64,000 nt of DNA from the NCBI RefSeq assembly GCF_000419685.1, contig NZ_ATTM01000002.1, positions 62,001-126,000 on the forward strand, read 5' to 3'. Below the pieces are notes generated by a model. That model was not told the DNA's origin. It made no database searches and saw only the letters and a program-made list of their open reading frames with translations. Both the position numbers and the translations under genes were made by a program. The first letter of the stretch is position 1; every line of letters begins with the position of its first letter. This document shows positions 37,204 to 46,823 of this stretch, piece by piece. The stretch is from Flavobacterium antarcticum DSM 19726. Lineage in GTDB: Bacteria; Bacteroidota; Bacteroidia; Flavobacteriales; Flavobacteriaceae.

Positions 37204-37623
37204 ATGACCAAAGTTTACAAATCGAAAATTGGGATTGAGATTATTTTAATTCTGGGGGTGACTTTTGGATCTGTTGGTGTTGCAATGGTAATGTATGGGG
37301 ATCATTCACCGCTACTAATTAACTTATTAATTGTTGCTTTCATTGGTTATATATTTTGGAAAACGGAGTATACAATTACGGGATCGAATTTAAATGTAAA
37401 ATGCAGTTTTTTAATTAATCAGGATATCGAAATTTCTTCTATTCGCCGCATAAAAGAAACTTATAATCCGATGAGTGCTCCAGCAGAATCAATTGATCGA
37501 TTAGAACTTATCTATAATGATTCTGACAGCGTAGTTATTTCACCAAAGAAAAAGAAAGAATTTATTACACATTTACTAAAAATAAATCCCAAAATTCATG
37601 TGGTGATGAGAAGCGATTTATAA
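37204..37623 (+). CDS. PH-domain membrane protein
   Basis: 139 aa from ATG at 37204; any longer frame starts inside the preceding terminator. Two N-terminal membrane segments (about residues 8-29 and 36-54) are followed by a bacterial PH-like domain (about 57-135) with E-Y-T-I-T-G-S-N-L and I-S-S-I-R-R-I. A -7 element TATATTTG is at 37172-37179. Function unknown; similar proteins are common in Bacteroidota. Confidence 0.75.
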   Translation: MTKVYKSKIGIEIILILGVTFGSVGVAMVMYGDHSPLLINLLIVAFIGYIFWKTEYTITGSNLNVKCSFLINQDIEISSIRRIKETYNPMSAPAESIDRLELIYNDSDSVVISPKKKKEFITHLLKINPKIHVVMRSDL

Positions 37624-37624
37624 C

Positions 37625-37655
37625 AAAAAAGCATTTCGAATTGAAATGCTTTTTT
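37625..37655. terminator. Bidirectional terminator between convergent genes
   Basis: 13-bp perfect arms with a 5-nt loop, A6 and T6 flanks. Confidence 0.85.
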
Positions 37656-37665
37656 GCTTTATCTT

Positions 37666-40600
37666 TTAGTTTTTAATTATTTTTATTGCTTTTTCTTCTT
37701 GAGACGTATTTTTTACTTTTAAAATATAAATTCCGTTTGGCAAACCTCGGACATCAATTTCGGTTAACGTTGTATTAGGTTGTATTTTTCGAACCATTTG
37801 ACCGTATAAATTATATAATTCAGCACTTAATAATTCTGTATTTGATGCAATGTGAAGGGTTGTTTGTACCGGATTTGGATAAGCTGTAAATTTGATATTC
37901 GTTTCAGGATTAGCAATTTTTAAAGTTTCCTGTGCTTCGATTGCAAAATTATTAAAGTTTACTTTATTACCTTCTGACAAAAACATATTATCACCATCAA
38001 ATCTGATTCTGAATTGAAATTGTGCTTGATTATTTACCTCTAAAATTGAACTCAAATCTATTGCTATCGCTTGATATTCTTGGGTAATTTGCGCTATTGG
38101 GTTTGCAATTCCAGTAGTAATCCAATCACTTCCACTCCAATAATCAAATAGAAGCGAACTTGCTGCTCCACTATTTTCAACTGCAAAAGAAATTTTTATC
38201 TGTTCTAAATCAGTTGTAGGAAAAACGAGACGAATTGCATTTTCTAATGTTCCAAATTTAAAGGGTTGTTTAATTTGTATACCCTTCATAGCATCGCTAT
38301 CGTAAGGAAGGTTATCGTTTGCGGTAGGAAAATAATTAACTGCTGTTGGCGAATTTTTCCGTTCCATAGAAGCTTTCCGCCAATTTGGATGCGTACTGGT
38401 AAATGGATAACCGGATAAACATGAATCAAACAGTAAAGATGCTGTCAAGCTATTTGCGGAGTAAGTAGAATTTAGATTTGACAATGGTACGTTATTCGGA
38501 ATAGAGCCATCCATAAACCAGAAATATGTAACGGCTACATTACTAACATCTGGGACAAAATTAGCTTGAATTTGTTTATTAGTTTCAGGTGAAAAAACAA
38601 TCTCTGAATCTGTTCCGGAATAATCTCCAGACCAGTGCGAAAAGATAAATCCTGGTGCCGCTTTTGCTGCTAATTTTACTGGAATACCTTTAAAATAAGT
38701 TCCGGTCCATGGATATGGATTTTGAGTAATACCTGGAGTTGTAGCAGTAATGTCAATCGTGTTCATTTTTATTATTCCAGCATCGCTGCTTGACAAGCTA
38801 AGCACAATATCTACAGTGTTAGCAATGTTAAAAAAAGTATTAATTGCATTTCGCTGAACTGTCGGTTGATTTGTTCCCCAATTTATTAGCTTTGTTTTGT
38901 TACTTGCTGTATAAAAATTTGTAGCAGGAGTCCGATTAAAATTTTCGGCAAGATAAGGAGTGACTTCTTCGTAGGTTTTATTCACGACTGATAGAAAATT
39001 TGATGTAGTGAATGCGGAATTTAGCATGTCTGCAAATCGATTTATAAACTGCTTTTTAAAATTTTCATTAGCTAATAAATTGGCAAACAAAGCCTCATTA
39101 GGTGAACCTGAAATTGTTCCCCAATGTTGCAGCCAATCCGTTCCTGAAGTTAATGCAGGTTCAAAATCCTGAATAGTTGTTCGCCATTTTCCGTCTCCAT
39201 AATCGTTATTTTCTGGCACTTTAGCTTTCCAAAATTTGTGTTCATATCCATTTGTGCCTGAATAAATCTGTAAAACCATGTGATCAATAAAGGAAGTAAT
39301 GTCTAACTGATTTGCAGCAATTGCATAGAATGTTTCATTAGCCATATCATTCGCAATAATATAATTTCTTAAATTGTTATAATCGCTGTAATCTTCGCTA
39401 AGTCCTTCATCAAGTTCACAATTGTTTCCGCCACAACTTACTTGAACAATATTATCTTTATTTAAATTAAAATTATAAGCATAGTGGTATTTGTCAAATC
39501 GATCTCTAATCGTAGAGAGGCCCCAAAATTCACCATTTAAAAATTGTATAACAGGTTGAATTCTTGTAACACCATTATAGAAAGGTTGCATTATTCGATT
39601 GAAAACTACATCATAAGTAACTGCTCCACCCGAACCATTTGGCCGTAATAATATTCTTTTATACTTATTATTTGTTGCATTTGGCGCGTCAAAAATGGGA
39701 ATAGTAAATAAATTGTGCTGAAAATAATCATTTTCGTCGTAGTCTGTATCGGCATACAGACGCATACTTTTTACTAAATAGGTTCTAGAATTATTTCCGT
39801 GAATCCTATATCCTGCATTTTGGCTCAGTACTGAATTTGAGTTATTAAAAATCTGTACATTCATTGGATATTCCCATGTACTCGATTTACGAGCATAATT
39901 GCACCATTCAGGTCTGTAATATTGATTATTAGTAGGGTTTTCAAGACGCCATGTATCAAAATCAACACCAGCGGTATACGTTCCCAAGTTATAATCAAAT
40001 AAATTATTTTCTTGTGTTTGTAAAGAAACTACGGGTAAATTGTATGGATTTCCGTTAGACCAAACAAAATACGTTTTTGAAATAGTTTTAGAAGGAATAC
40101 CATTTACGTATGATTTTGCTTTTAAAATCATCGCTTTTCGAAGAGGAACTAATGGAACATAAATAGTATGTTGTCTTGTATTTTTAGTACCTAATTTATC
40201 GGGTTGTGCAGATTTATCAACAATATTTATAGGAGAACTATATTGAAAAGATTTATAAATTTCAGATAGGAAAGGTCCAGGTAAATCGCCTATTTCAGTC
40301 TGATACACATTTTTATATTGAAAAGTGGTTCCAGATAAATTATTGATATCAGGATCCGAACCATCTAAAGTATAAATAATTGTAGCATTTGGGTTCGGAT
40401 GGGAAAGGGTTAAATCAAATGCTTCTGTAAAAAAACCAGAATCTTGTGAAAACAGAGGTGGAACTAACAAATCAGTTAAGCCTAAACCACCATTAGTCGC
40501 GTTAGGTGTAGATTCATAAAAATAATACCATAGTCCAGTCCCATCAGGTTGACGGCCATAAGAAACATCAGAAGGCAATGCAACTGAAGGCGACTGACTT

Positions 40601-40989
40601 ACTAAAACTTCATTTAGATTTGTTAATCGAATTTCTTCACCTCCCGAACCAATTTTAAAATTAGTATGCAATGGTTGGCCAATAATTTTTCGGTTTTTAT
40701 CAGAGGCCCAAACTAGAAGATAAGTATTAGGATTTAAAACGACGTTTGGAAATGTCCATTTAAAAGGAAAGGCTGCATCATCCGTTAAACCAAAACCCTC
40801 TAAATTAATGGATTCAGTTCCATAATTATACAATTCAATCCAATCGGAAGGACTATCATCTTCATCTAAAATTGTAGTATTATTAGAAGACATCACTTCG
40901 TTTATCGCAATATTTTGCGAGAAAATCGACAAATTAAAAAACAGAAGGATTGCTAAAAAATTTAATTTCGAAGAGTAAATTTTTCTCAT
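37666..40989 (-). CDS. Secreted CotH-kinase protein with lamin-tail domain and type IX sorting signal
   Basis: 1107-aa multidomain exported protein. Order: signal peptide (1-24); lamin-tail domain (about 25-150, N-E-V-M-S-S-N and D-W-I-E-L-Y-N); a chitobiase-like domain (about 190-330, I-I-Y-T-L-D-G-S-D-P-D); CotH kinase-like region (about 360-690) with Y-R-I-H-G-N-N-S-R and T-T-I-Q-D-F-E; a bacterial repeat domain near 780 (F-S-H-W-S-G-D); a beta-sandwich (about 830-1020); and a C-terminal type A sorting domain (Y-P-N-P-V start, L-Y-N-L-Y-G-Q-M-V, N-G-I-Y-I-L-K-V-K end). Type IX machinery would place it on the surface. CotH proteins can phosphorylate proteins; activity here is unproven. Confidence 0.9.
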   Translation of the reverse strand: MRKIYSSKLNFLAILLFFNLSIFSQNIAINEVMSSNNTTILDEDDSPSDWIELYNYGTESINLEGFGLTDDAAFPFKWTFPNVVLNPNTYLLVWASDKNRKIIGQPLHTNFKIGSGGEEIRLTNLNEVLVSQSPSVALPSDVSYGRQPDGTGLWYYFYESTPNATNGGLGLTDLLVPPLFSQDSGFFTEAFDLTLSHPNPNATIIYTLDGSDPDINNLSGTTFQYKNVYQTEIGDLPGPFLSEIYKSFQYSSPINIVDKSAQPDKLGTKNTRQHTIYVPLVPLRKAMILKAKSYVNGIPSKTISKTYFVWSNGNPYNLPVVSLQTQENNLFDYNLGTYTAGVDFDTWRLENPTNNQYYRPEWCNYARKSSTWEYPMNVQIFNNSNSVLSQNAGYRIHGNNSRTYLVKSMRLYADTDYDENDYFQHNLFTIPIFDAPNATNNKYKRILLRPNGSGGAVTYDVVFNRIMQPFYNGVTRIQPVIQFLNGEFWGLSTIRDRFDKYHYAYNFNLNKDNIVQVSCGGNNCELDEGLSEDYSDYNNLRNYIIANDMANETFYAIAANQLDITSFIDHMVLQIYSGTNGYEHKFWKAKVPENNDYGDGKWRTTIQDFEPALTSGTDWLQHWGTISGSPNEALFANLLANENFKKQFINRFADMLNSAFTTSNFLSVVNKTYEEVTPYLAENFNRTPATNFYTASNKTKLINWGTNQPTVQRNAINTFFNIANTVDIVLSLSSSDAGIIKMNTIDITATTPGITQNPYPWTGTYFKGIPVKLAAKAAPGFIFSHWSGDYSGTDSEIVFSPETNKQIQANFVPDVSNVAVTYFWFMDGSIPNNVPLSNLNSTYSANSLTASLLFDSCLSGYPFTSTHPNWRKASMERKNSPTAVNYFPTANDNLPYDSDAMKGIQIKQPFKFGTLENAIRLVFPTTDLEQIKISFAVENSGAASSLLFDYWSGSDWITTGIANPIAQITQEYQAIAIDLSSILEVNNQAQFQFRIRFDGDNMFLSEGNKVNFNNFAIEAQETLKIANPETNIKFTAYPNPVQTTLHIASNTELLSAELYNLYGQMVRKIQPNTTLTEIDVRGLPNGIYILKVKNTSQEEKAIKIIKN

Positions 40990-41207
40990 GGTATATAATA
41001 TTTTAATTAAATAATATTATAAAGAAAAATTAAATTGTTATAACATTACAACTTATCCGACGAAAGGTATCATTTAATCGTTTAAATGCATTTATATTAA
41101 ATTTTTAGAAGTAACTTTTAAAAAAGCACTTCAACATTTTTTATAACAAGTCTTAAATTACTAGTATAAAAATAATTAATTTGCGAATAGAAATAGTATT
41201 CATGCGA

Positions 41208-42221
41208 CTATTCCTTTTTCTGACTTGATTCGCGTACTAATCGTTTCAAAATGGCCCATTGCTTCAATGCATCTCGAGCATCAATTGCGGGATAACCCAA
41301 AACGACTTTTCCAGCAGGAATATCTCCAGTTACGCCTGAACCAGCGCCAACTGTTGCTCCATCGCCAATAGTAGTATGGTCTTTTATAGAAGCGCTTCCG
41401 CCAATGATTACGCCGTTTCCTAATGTTACTGAGCCGGCTAAACCACTGTTTCCTGCCATAATGCAATATTTTCCTAAAATCGAATTGTGGCCAATTTGAA
41501 CTAAATTGTCAATTTTACATCCGTCGCCGATAATTGTCGAACTAAATTTACCTCGATCCACACAACTATTCGCACCAATTTCAACCCAATTTCCAATAAC
41601 TACGTTCCCAATTTGCGGGATTTTCGCCAATCCTCTTTCCGGACAAGGTCGGAACCCAAAACCATCTGCACCAATTGTTGCATTGGGATGAATTATACAA
41701 TCCGTCCCGATATGACAACGTTCTCGAACTACAGTTCCGGACCAAATTACGGTTCGTTCACCAACAGTCGATTCATCCAAAATAGTAACATTCGGATAAA
41801 TTCGTGCGTTTGCACCAATGGTTGCTTTTGGACCAACATAAACATTGGCGCCAATCTCTGCATTTTCACCAATAATTGCCGAAGCATCAATAACCGCGGT
41901 TGGATGTATATTTTGACGAAATAGAGGAGGAGCTTCCGCGAAAAGTTCTAAAACTTGGCACAGCGCTAAATCTGCATTTTTCACTTTAATAAAAGCACGA
42001 TTTTCACCCGGTTCAATTGCAATATCTTCATTGACAATTGCCACAGATGCATTTGAGGAATTCCACAGACGCTCATACTTTTTATTTCCTATAAACGAAA
42101 TTTCGCTTAATTTCGCGTTTTCCAATTGTTGTGGAGCCGTTATTAAATGATCAGTGGAACCAACAAGTGTTCCCTTTATTATATCATTAATTTCTGCTAG
42201 TGAAAACGATTTTGATTGCAT
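41208..42221 (-). CDS. lpxD: UDP-3-O-acylglucosamine N-acyltransferase LpxD
   Basis: 337-aa left-handed beta-helix acyltransferase of lipid A synthesis. The N-terminal uridine-binding domain (about 1-105) precedes some ten hexapeptide-repeat coils (I-G-x-x-x-x). The catalytic His lies in Q-I-G-H-N-S (about 245), and the C-terminal helix is present. Flavobacteria often carry more than one LpxD-like gene, and this copy is not next to other lipid A genes, so it may be the secondary one. The 218-bp gap downstream to the CotH gene holds no recognised element. Confidence 0.9.
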   Translation of the reverse strand: MQSKSFSLAEINDIIKGTLVGSTDHLITAPQQLENAKLSEISFIGNKKYERLWNSSNASVAIVNEDIAIEPGENRAFIKVKNADLALCQVLELFAEAPPLFRQNIHPTAVIDASAIIGENAEIGANVYVGPKATIGANARIYPNVTILDESTVGERTVIWSGTVVRERCHIGTDCIIHPNATIGADGFGFRPCPERGLAKIPQIGNVVIGNWVEIGANSCVDRGKFSSTIIGDGCKIDNLVQIGHNSILGKYCIMAGNSGLAGSVTLGNGVIIGGSASIKDHTTIGDGATVGAGSGVTGDIPAGKVVLGYPAIDARDALKQWAILKRLVRESSQKKE

Positions 42222-42400
42222 TGATACATTAGTTTATAAAGTAGAAAACAAATAAAGTATTTTAATCTTGTTTTACAAAGCGTAACCTTCAAATATTATA
42301 ATCTTATCGAATTTTTTAACAAATTAATTTAAGTTAAATGGTATATTTTCGCGGATTATATGCTTGCATAGTAAATTTACCAAAATCAAATAAAAAATCT

Positions 42401-43294
42401 ATGAGAATTTTGTTAATGTTTCTGTTTCTACCTTTATTTTGTTACCCTCAAAAACAGTCGTTATTTTTAAAGGAAAATCGTAAAAGAACGATGAGTGAAC
42501 GTTGGGAATTGGATTCCATTGATAAGAGAGGGACATTTCTCCTTTCTCCTTATAAACCTGTGTATGTATTGCCGACTCGATGGTCTTCGAAACCAAATGA
42601 ACAACCATACTCCGGAAATGGCTATCCGGATTACATCGCTGAACCAGGTGTAGACTACAATAATATTGAAACTAAATTTCAGTTGAGTTTCAAAGTGAAA
42701 GTGTTGGAGAAAGTGTTGTGGGGTAAAGCAGATGTTTGGGTTGCTTATACGCAGAAATCGCATTGGCAACTTTATAATAACGAGTTGTCAAGACCTTTTC
42801 GAGAAATTAATTATGAACCGGAAGTCATCTTAAATTTCCCCGTTAACTTTAGTATTTTAGGCGTTGATGCTAAAATGTTTGGTGTGGCGTTCAATCACGA
42901 GTCCAATGGAAAAAGTTTGCCTTTTTCAAGAAGTTGGAACCGTATTATTTTCCACGCCGGATTTGAAAGTGGCGACTGGAGTTTCTATATTCGACCGTGG
43001 CTGAAGCTTCGTGCAGAAAAAGATGAAAATCCTGACATCAATAAATACATTGGGAAAGCGGATGTCAACGTGATTTATACCACTAATGGAAATGTTTTTT
43101 CGTTCATCGGAAGCCACAATTTACAATTTGACAGAACGCTTCGCGGAGCGGGAACTTTTTCTTGGTCGTATCCCATTCAAGGAAATTTAAAAGCACAATT
43201 GCAAATTTCGCACGGGTTTGGCGAAACCTTGATTGATTATAACAATTTGCAAACAACTATAGGAGTTGGTATTTCGTTAGTAGAGTGGTTGTAA
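42401..43294 (+). CDS. pldA: Outer-membrane phospholipase A
   Basis: 297 aa from the ATG at 42401, which begins a signal peptide (about 1-16, ending C-Y-P-Q). The rest is a beta-barrel of the OMPLA family. The catalytic motif is intact: N-H-E-S-N-G-K-S...S-R-S-W-N-R, with the active His and Ser. OMPLA removes phospholipids that reach the outer leaflet of the outer membrane. It is divergent from lpxD, a plausible shared theme of outer-membrane lipid upkeep. Confidence 0.92.
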   Translation: MRILLMFLFLPLFCYPQKQSLFLKENRKRTMSERWELDSIDKRGTFLLSPYKPVYVLPTRWSSKPNEQPYSGNGYPDYIAEPGVDYNNIETKFQLSFKVKVLEKVLWGKADVWVAYTQKSHWQLYNNELSRPFREINYEPEVILNFPVNFSILGVDAKMFGVAFNHESNGKSLPFSRSWNRIIFHAGFESGDWSFYIRPWLKLRAEKDENPDINKYIGKADVNVIYTTNGNVFSFIGSHNLQFDRTLRGAGTFSWSYPIQGNLKAQLQISHGFGETLIDYNNLQTTIGVGISLVEWL

Positions 43295-43521
43295 AAATGA
43301 TTTACAACTAATATCAAAAATTGTATTAAAATATTTTGACAAAGAAAGGGCTTATATCTTGCTTGCCAAAGTACTGCATTCATACACTTAACTTTATAAT
43401 GCTAGTTAATTGTATGATTTTCTTAAAGTAATTTTTCACACGTATTATTTACTGTAAATCCCTACTAATTGTAATTTTCAAAAGACATTAGCCGATCAAA
43501 AATTAACTCCTTTTGTAAATT

Positions 43522-44250
43522 TTACCGATTACCTGGGAATTTAAAAGGAATGGAATACGAAACATCGATAAATTCACCGTCGTAACTAGCAGGATTCCAT
43601 TTTGCAGATTTTTTTATAATATTTATTATATGATTGCTTAAATATGTGTCGTCAATATCTTTGTAAATAAAAACATCTGTAATAATCCCTGATTTATCAA
43701 TCATGATATTTAAGTACATTTCACCCGATTTATGAATGTTGACCTTTTTAATGTTTTGATAGATGTAATTATAAAAATTTTTCATTCCGCCAGGATAATC
43801 TGCCCTGACTGATAGAGGATAATATTCAACTAAATTATTTTTTTCATCGTAGCACGTTCCGCTTATCCACTTGTCATTTTTATAAACATCAACTCTTTTT
43901 AAATTTCCACTTTCCCAATATCTGACCGATTGTCCATTCTTTTTATTTTGAACGTAATTGACTTGTGTTAAAACATTTCCACTTGGATAAAGCTCTTCCG
44001 TAATACCGTCTAAAATTTCTTTTGATAAACTAGAATACCGCTCATACTTTCGAACTTTTCCATTAAGATCATAATAAATTAAATTATTCTTGTCAATAGT
44101 CTTATCATATTCAGTAAAACTATAGAATGCAGCTACATCTAAATATTTAGTTTTATAAAATGTTTTGTCATAATACCTGTACGGAATAGTATCTTGACCA
44201 AAAAAATGGACTGTAAAAAAAAATAAAAAGGCTATCAACGTGTTTTTCAT
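43522..44250 (-). CDS. Exported MORN-like/TonB C-terminal domain protein
   Basis: 242-aa protein with signal peptide (1-18). The middle (about 60-135) has MORN/YwqK-like strands (Y-P-S-G-N-V...Y-W-E-S-G-N-L-K-R). The C-terminal ~90 residues resemble the TonB C-terminal fold, with Y-L-N-I-M-I-D-K-S-G-I-I-T-D-V and A-K-W-N-P-A. Such proteins are common in Bacteroidota and are usually not true energy transducers. It follows prfB on the same strand, beyond a hairpin. Confidence 0.75.
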   Translation of the reverse strand: MKNTLIAFLFFFTVHFFGQDTIPYRYYDKTFYKTKYLDVAAFYSFTEYDKTIDKNNLIYYDLNGKVRKYERYSSLSKEILDGITEELYPSGNVLTQVNYVQNKKNGQSVRYWESGNLKRVDVYKNDKWISGTCYDEKNNLVEYYPLSVRADYPGGMKNFYNYIYQNIKKVNIHKSGEMYLNIMIDKSGIITDVFIYKDIDDTYLSNHIINIIKKSAKWNPASYDGEFIDVSYSIPFKFPGNR

Positions 44251-44266
44251 ATCAATTTTAAATAAT

Positions 44267-44299
44267 GAAATCCTGCAAAATTAATTTCTCGCAGGATTC
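44267..44299 (-). terminator. Hairpin after prfB, weak terminator
   Basis: An 8-bp perfect GC-containing stem (AATCCTGC/GCAGGATT) with a 14-nt loop just past the prfB stop; the T tract is poor. Confidence 0.45.
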
Positions 44300-44303
44300 T
44301 ATT

Positions 44304-45402
44304 TTATTCTTCTTCTTTTTGTCCCATCATCATCAAATAAGCTTTCAAAAACTCATCAAGTTCGCCGTTTAAAACATCGTCCACATTACTTGTTTCATGT
44401 TGACTTCTAACATCCTTAATCAATTTATAAGGATGCAAAACGTAATTCCGAATTTGCGAACCCCATTCAATTTTCATCTTATCAGCTTCGATATCGGCAC
44501 GTTGTGCCATTTGTTTTTTCAACTCAATTTCAAACAATTGCGAACGCAACATCTGCATCGCTCGTTGTCGGTTATCTTGTTGCGAACGCGTTTCTGAACA
44601 CTGAATCTGAATGCCCGAAGGTTTGTGAAACAGTTGGACTTTTGTCTCTACTTTATTCACATTTTGACCTCCAGCACCACTCGAACGAGACGTTATAATC
44701 TCAATATCGGCGGGATTTATGTCAATCTCGATCGTGTCGTCCACTAACGGATAAACATAAACGGATGCGAAAGACGTGTGTCTTTTTCCGTTACTGTCGA
44801 AAGGAGAAATTCGGACTAATCGGTGTACGCCATTTTCACCTTTCAAATAACCAAAGGCAAAATCACCTTCAATTTCTAAGGTCACAGTTTTAATTCCCGC
44901 AACATCGCCTTCTTGAAAGTTCAATTCCTTGATTTTATAGCCGCTTTTTTCAGCCCACATCATGTACATTCGCATCAACATTGAGGCCCAATCGCAACTT
45001 TCCGTTCCACCAGCACCCGCTGTAATTTGCAAAACCGCACTCATATTATCACCTTCTTCCGAAAGCATATTTCTGAATTCTAAATTCTCCAAATGTGAGT
45101 TGGTCAATTCGTATTGCTCGTCAACTTCCTCTTCGGTCAATTCGCCTTCCTTGTAGAACTCGTAAGCCAATTGCAACTCATCACCAAGCAACACCGCTTT
45201 GTCGTAGTCTTCAATCCACTTCTTTTTAGAACGCAAAACTTTGATGTATGCCTCCGCTTCTCTCGCATTGTTCCAAAAATCGGGAGCCAATGTTTTTTCT
45301 TCCTCGTTGGTAATTTCGATTATCTTCTTATCGACGTCAAAGATACCTCCTCAACGCACCAAGACGCTCTACAATACCTTTAATTTGTTCGGTATTTGTC
45401 AT
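44304..45402 (-). CDS. prfB: Peptide chain release factor 2 (programmed +1 frameshift)
   Basis: RF2, about 365 aa, made from two frames. The first 21 codons (M-T-N-T-E-Q-I-K...R-R-Y-L) run from ATG at 45402 to an in-frame TGA at 45339-45337. A +1 shift on CTT then continues with D-V-D-K through 44304. The main part has [11 protein letters not shown] (stop-codon recognition, SPF type of RF2) and G-A-G-G-Q-N-V-N-K (peptidyl-tRNA hydrolysis). RF2 decodes UGA, so low RF2 raises shifting: an autoregulatory loop. Starting at the M at 45290 would miss the N-terminal domain. Confidence 0.95.
45337..45351 (-). promoter_or_regulatory. RF2 programmed frameshift site
   Basis: On the minus strand: AGGAGG (45351-45346), TAT, CTT (45342-45340), TGA, then C. 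The Shine-Dalgarno-like box is three nucleotides from the slippery CTT, just as in E. coli. Confidence 0.95.
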
Positions 45403-45430
45403 AAATTAGTTTTATTTTTGTGAAGAATTT

Positions 45431-45508
45431 GGAGCTCATCCCGCTATCCGTTTCAATCTTTTTGTTCTTAAAGAAAGAACAAAAAGGATTTCTCTTCTAT
45501 CGGGGCTA
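45431..45508. repeat. Short copy of the 'GGAGCTA...CGGGGCTA' intergenic repeat
   Basis: Borders GGAGCTCATCCCGC and TTCTATCGGGGCTA match those of 17975-18124, while the centre is instead a hairpin with arms of about 14 bp. Confidence 0.6.
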
Positions 45509-45566
45509 AAAAAGTATCCGTAATTCATCAAATTTAAATACAAAAATAAGACATCCTTTTCAATAT

Positions 45567-46589
45567 ATGGAAATAAATTTAGTAAGCGACACGGTAACAA
45601 AACCAACACCCGAAATGCTTCGGTATATGTTTCAAGCTCAAGTAGGTGACGACGTATACAAACAAGACCCAACCGTTATTGCACTTGAAAGTATGGTCGC
45701 TCAAATCTTCGGAATGGAAGCGGCACTCTTTTTTCCGTCGGGAACCATGGCAAATCAGACCGCAATAAAATTACATACACAACCCGGCGAACAATTGATC
45801 GCCGACAAATACGCACACGTTTACAATTACGAAGGCGGTGGTGCATCGTTCAATTCGGGCGTTTCGTGCTGTTTGCTTGACGGCGATCGTGGAATGATTA
45901 CTGCTGAACAAGTTGCAGGAGCAATCAACAATCCCGAGTTTTATCACAGTCCTTTGACGAGTTTAGTTTGCGTGGAAAACACGACCAACAAAGGAGGAGG
46001 AGCTTGCTATGATTTTGAAGAGTTCAAGCGCATCCGTAAGGTTTGTGACGAAAATAACTTGAAATTCCACATGGATGGAGCCCGAATTTGGAACGCGTTA
46101 GTCCACAACAAAGAAAACCCAACTGAATATGGAAAAGTATTCGACACCATATCTGTTTGTTTGTCAAAAGGTTTGGGAGCGCCAATAGGTTCACTTTTAG
46201 TAAGCGATAAAGCAACAATTAAACGTGCTTTACGAATTCGTAAAATTCTAGGTGGCGGCATGCGACAAGTGGGTTATTTAGCTGCAGCCGGAATTTACGC
46301 CTTGCAAAATAACGTAAATAGGTTAGTCGACGATCATCGACGTGCGAAGGAATTAGGCGACCTTCTGGAAAAACTACCGTGGGTTGAAAAAGTAGAGCCT
46401 GTTGAAACTAATATTCTTATTTTCTCTCTTAAAAAAGGCTTTGACGAAAACTTATTAATTGAAAAGTTAAAACAAAAAAGTATTTTCATCAGTTCAATGG
46501 GACCAGGGAAGCTGCGAATTGTAACCCATTTGGATTATAAAGAAGTCATGCATAATTATGTATTAGATACGTTACAGAAGTTGCAGTAA
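45567..46589 (+). CDS. ltaE: Low-specificity L-threonine aldolase
   Basis: 340-aa PLP enzyme (fold type I) that cleaves threonine/allo-threonine to glycine and acetaldehyde. It starts M-E-I-N-L-V-S-D-T-V-T-K-P-T, the family signature, followed by G-D-D-V-Y. F-P-S-G-T-M-A-N near residue 57, H-M-D-G-A-R-I-W-N near 168 and the PLP Lys in C-L-S-K-G-L-G-A-P are present. It is a single gene divergent from prfB. Confidence 0.92.
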   Translation: MEINLVSDTVTKPTPEMLRYMFQAQVGDDVYKQDPTVIALESMVAQIFGMEAALFFPSGTMANQTAIKLHTQPGEQLIADKYAHVYNYEGGGASFNSGVSCCLLDGDRGMITAEQVAGAINNPEFYHSPLTSLVCVENTTNKGGGACYDFEEFKRIRKVCDENNLKFHMDGARIWNALVHNKENPTEYGKVFDTISVCLSKGLGAPIGSLLVSDKATIKRALRIRKILGGGMRQVGYLAAAGIYALQNNVNRLVDDHRRAKELGDLLEKLPWVEKVEPVETNILIFSLKKGFDENLLIEKLKQKSIFISSMGPGKLRIVTHLDYKEVMHNYVLDTLQKLQ

Positions 46590-46760
46590 AAAATATTATA
46601 TTTTTCTAAAAAATAGTTTTTGCATAAACAAACTTCTATTGTCACGGAATTTATTTCAAATCTAAAGTTAGTACAGCAATATTCTGAAGCAAGTTTAGAA
46701 TAATAACGTACAATTCCTTGTGATGCTAAGTTTATTTCAGCAACTCGATTATCGTAGTTA

Positions 46761-46823
46761 GATTATGAAACAAGTTCAGAATGACAAAACGCCAATCATT
46801 GTCATGCTGAATTTTTCAGCATC
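46761..46823. repeat. Inverted-repeat element, 'GTTCAGAATGACA' family
   Basis: Imperfect ~25-bp arms (46761-46786 and 46800-46823), of the type carrying TTCAG-ATGACA, stand between ltaE and dus. A related degraded stretch precedes it (about 46630-46760). It may serve as a terminator for the convergent genes. Confidence 0.55.

Noticed and set aside
43522-44250. True TonB energy transducer
   Set aside because: It has a cleavable signal peptide, no membrane anchor or proline-rich spacer, and no ExbBD neighbours.
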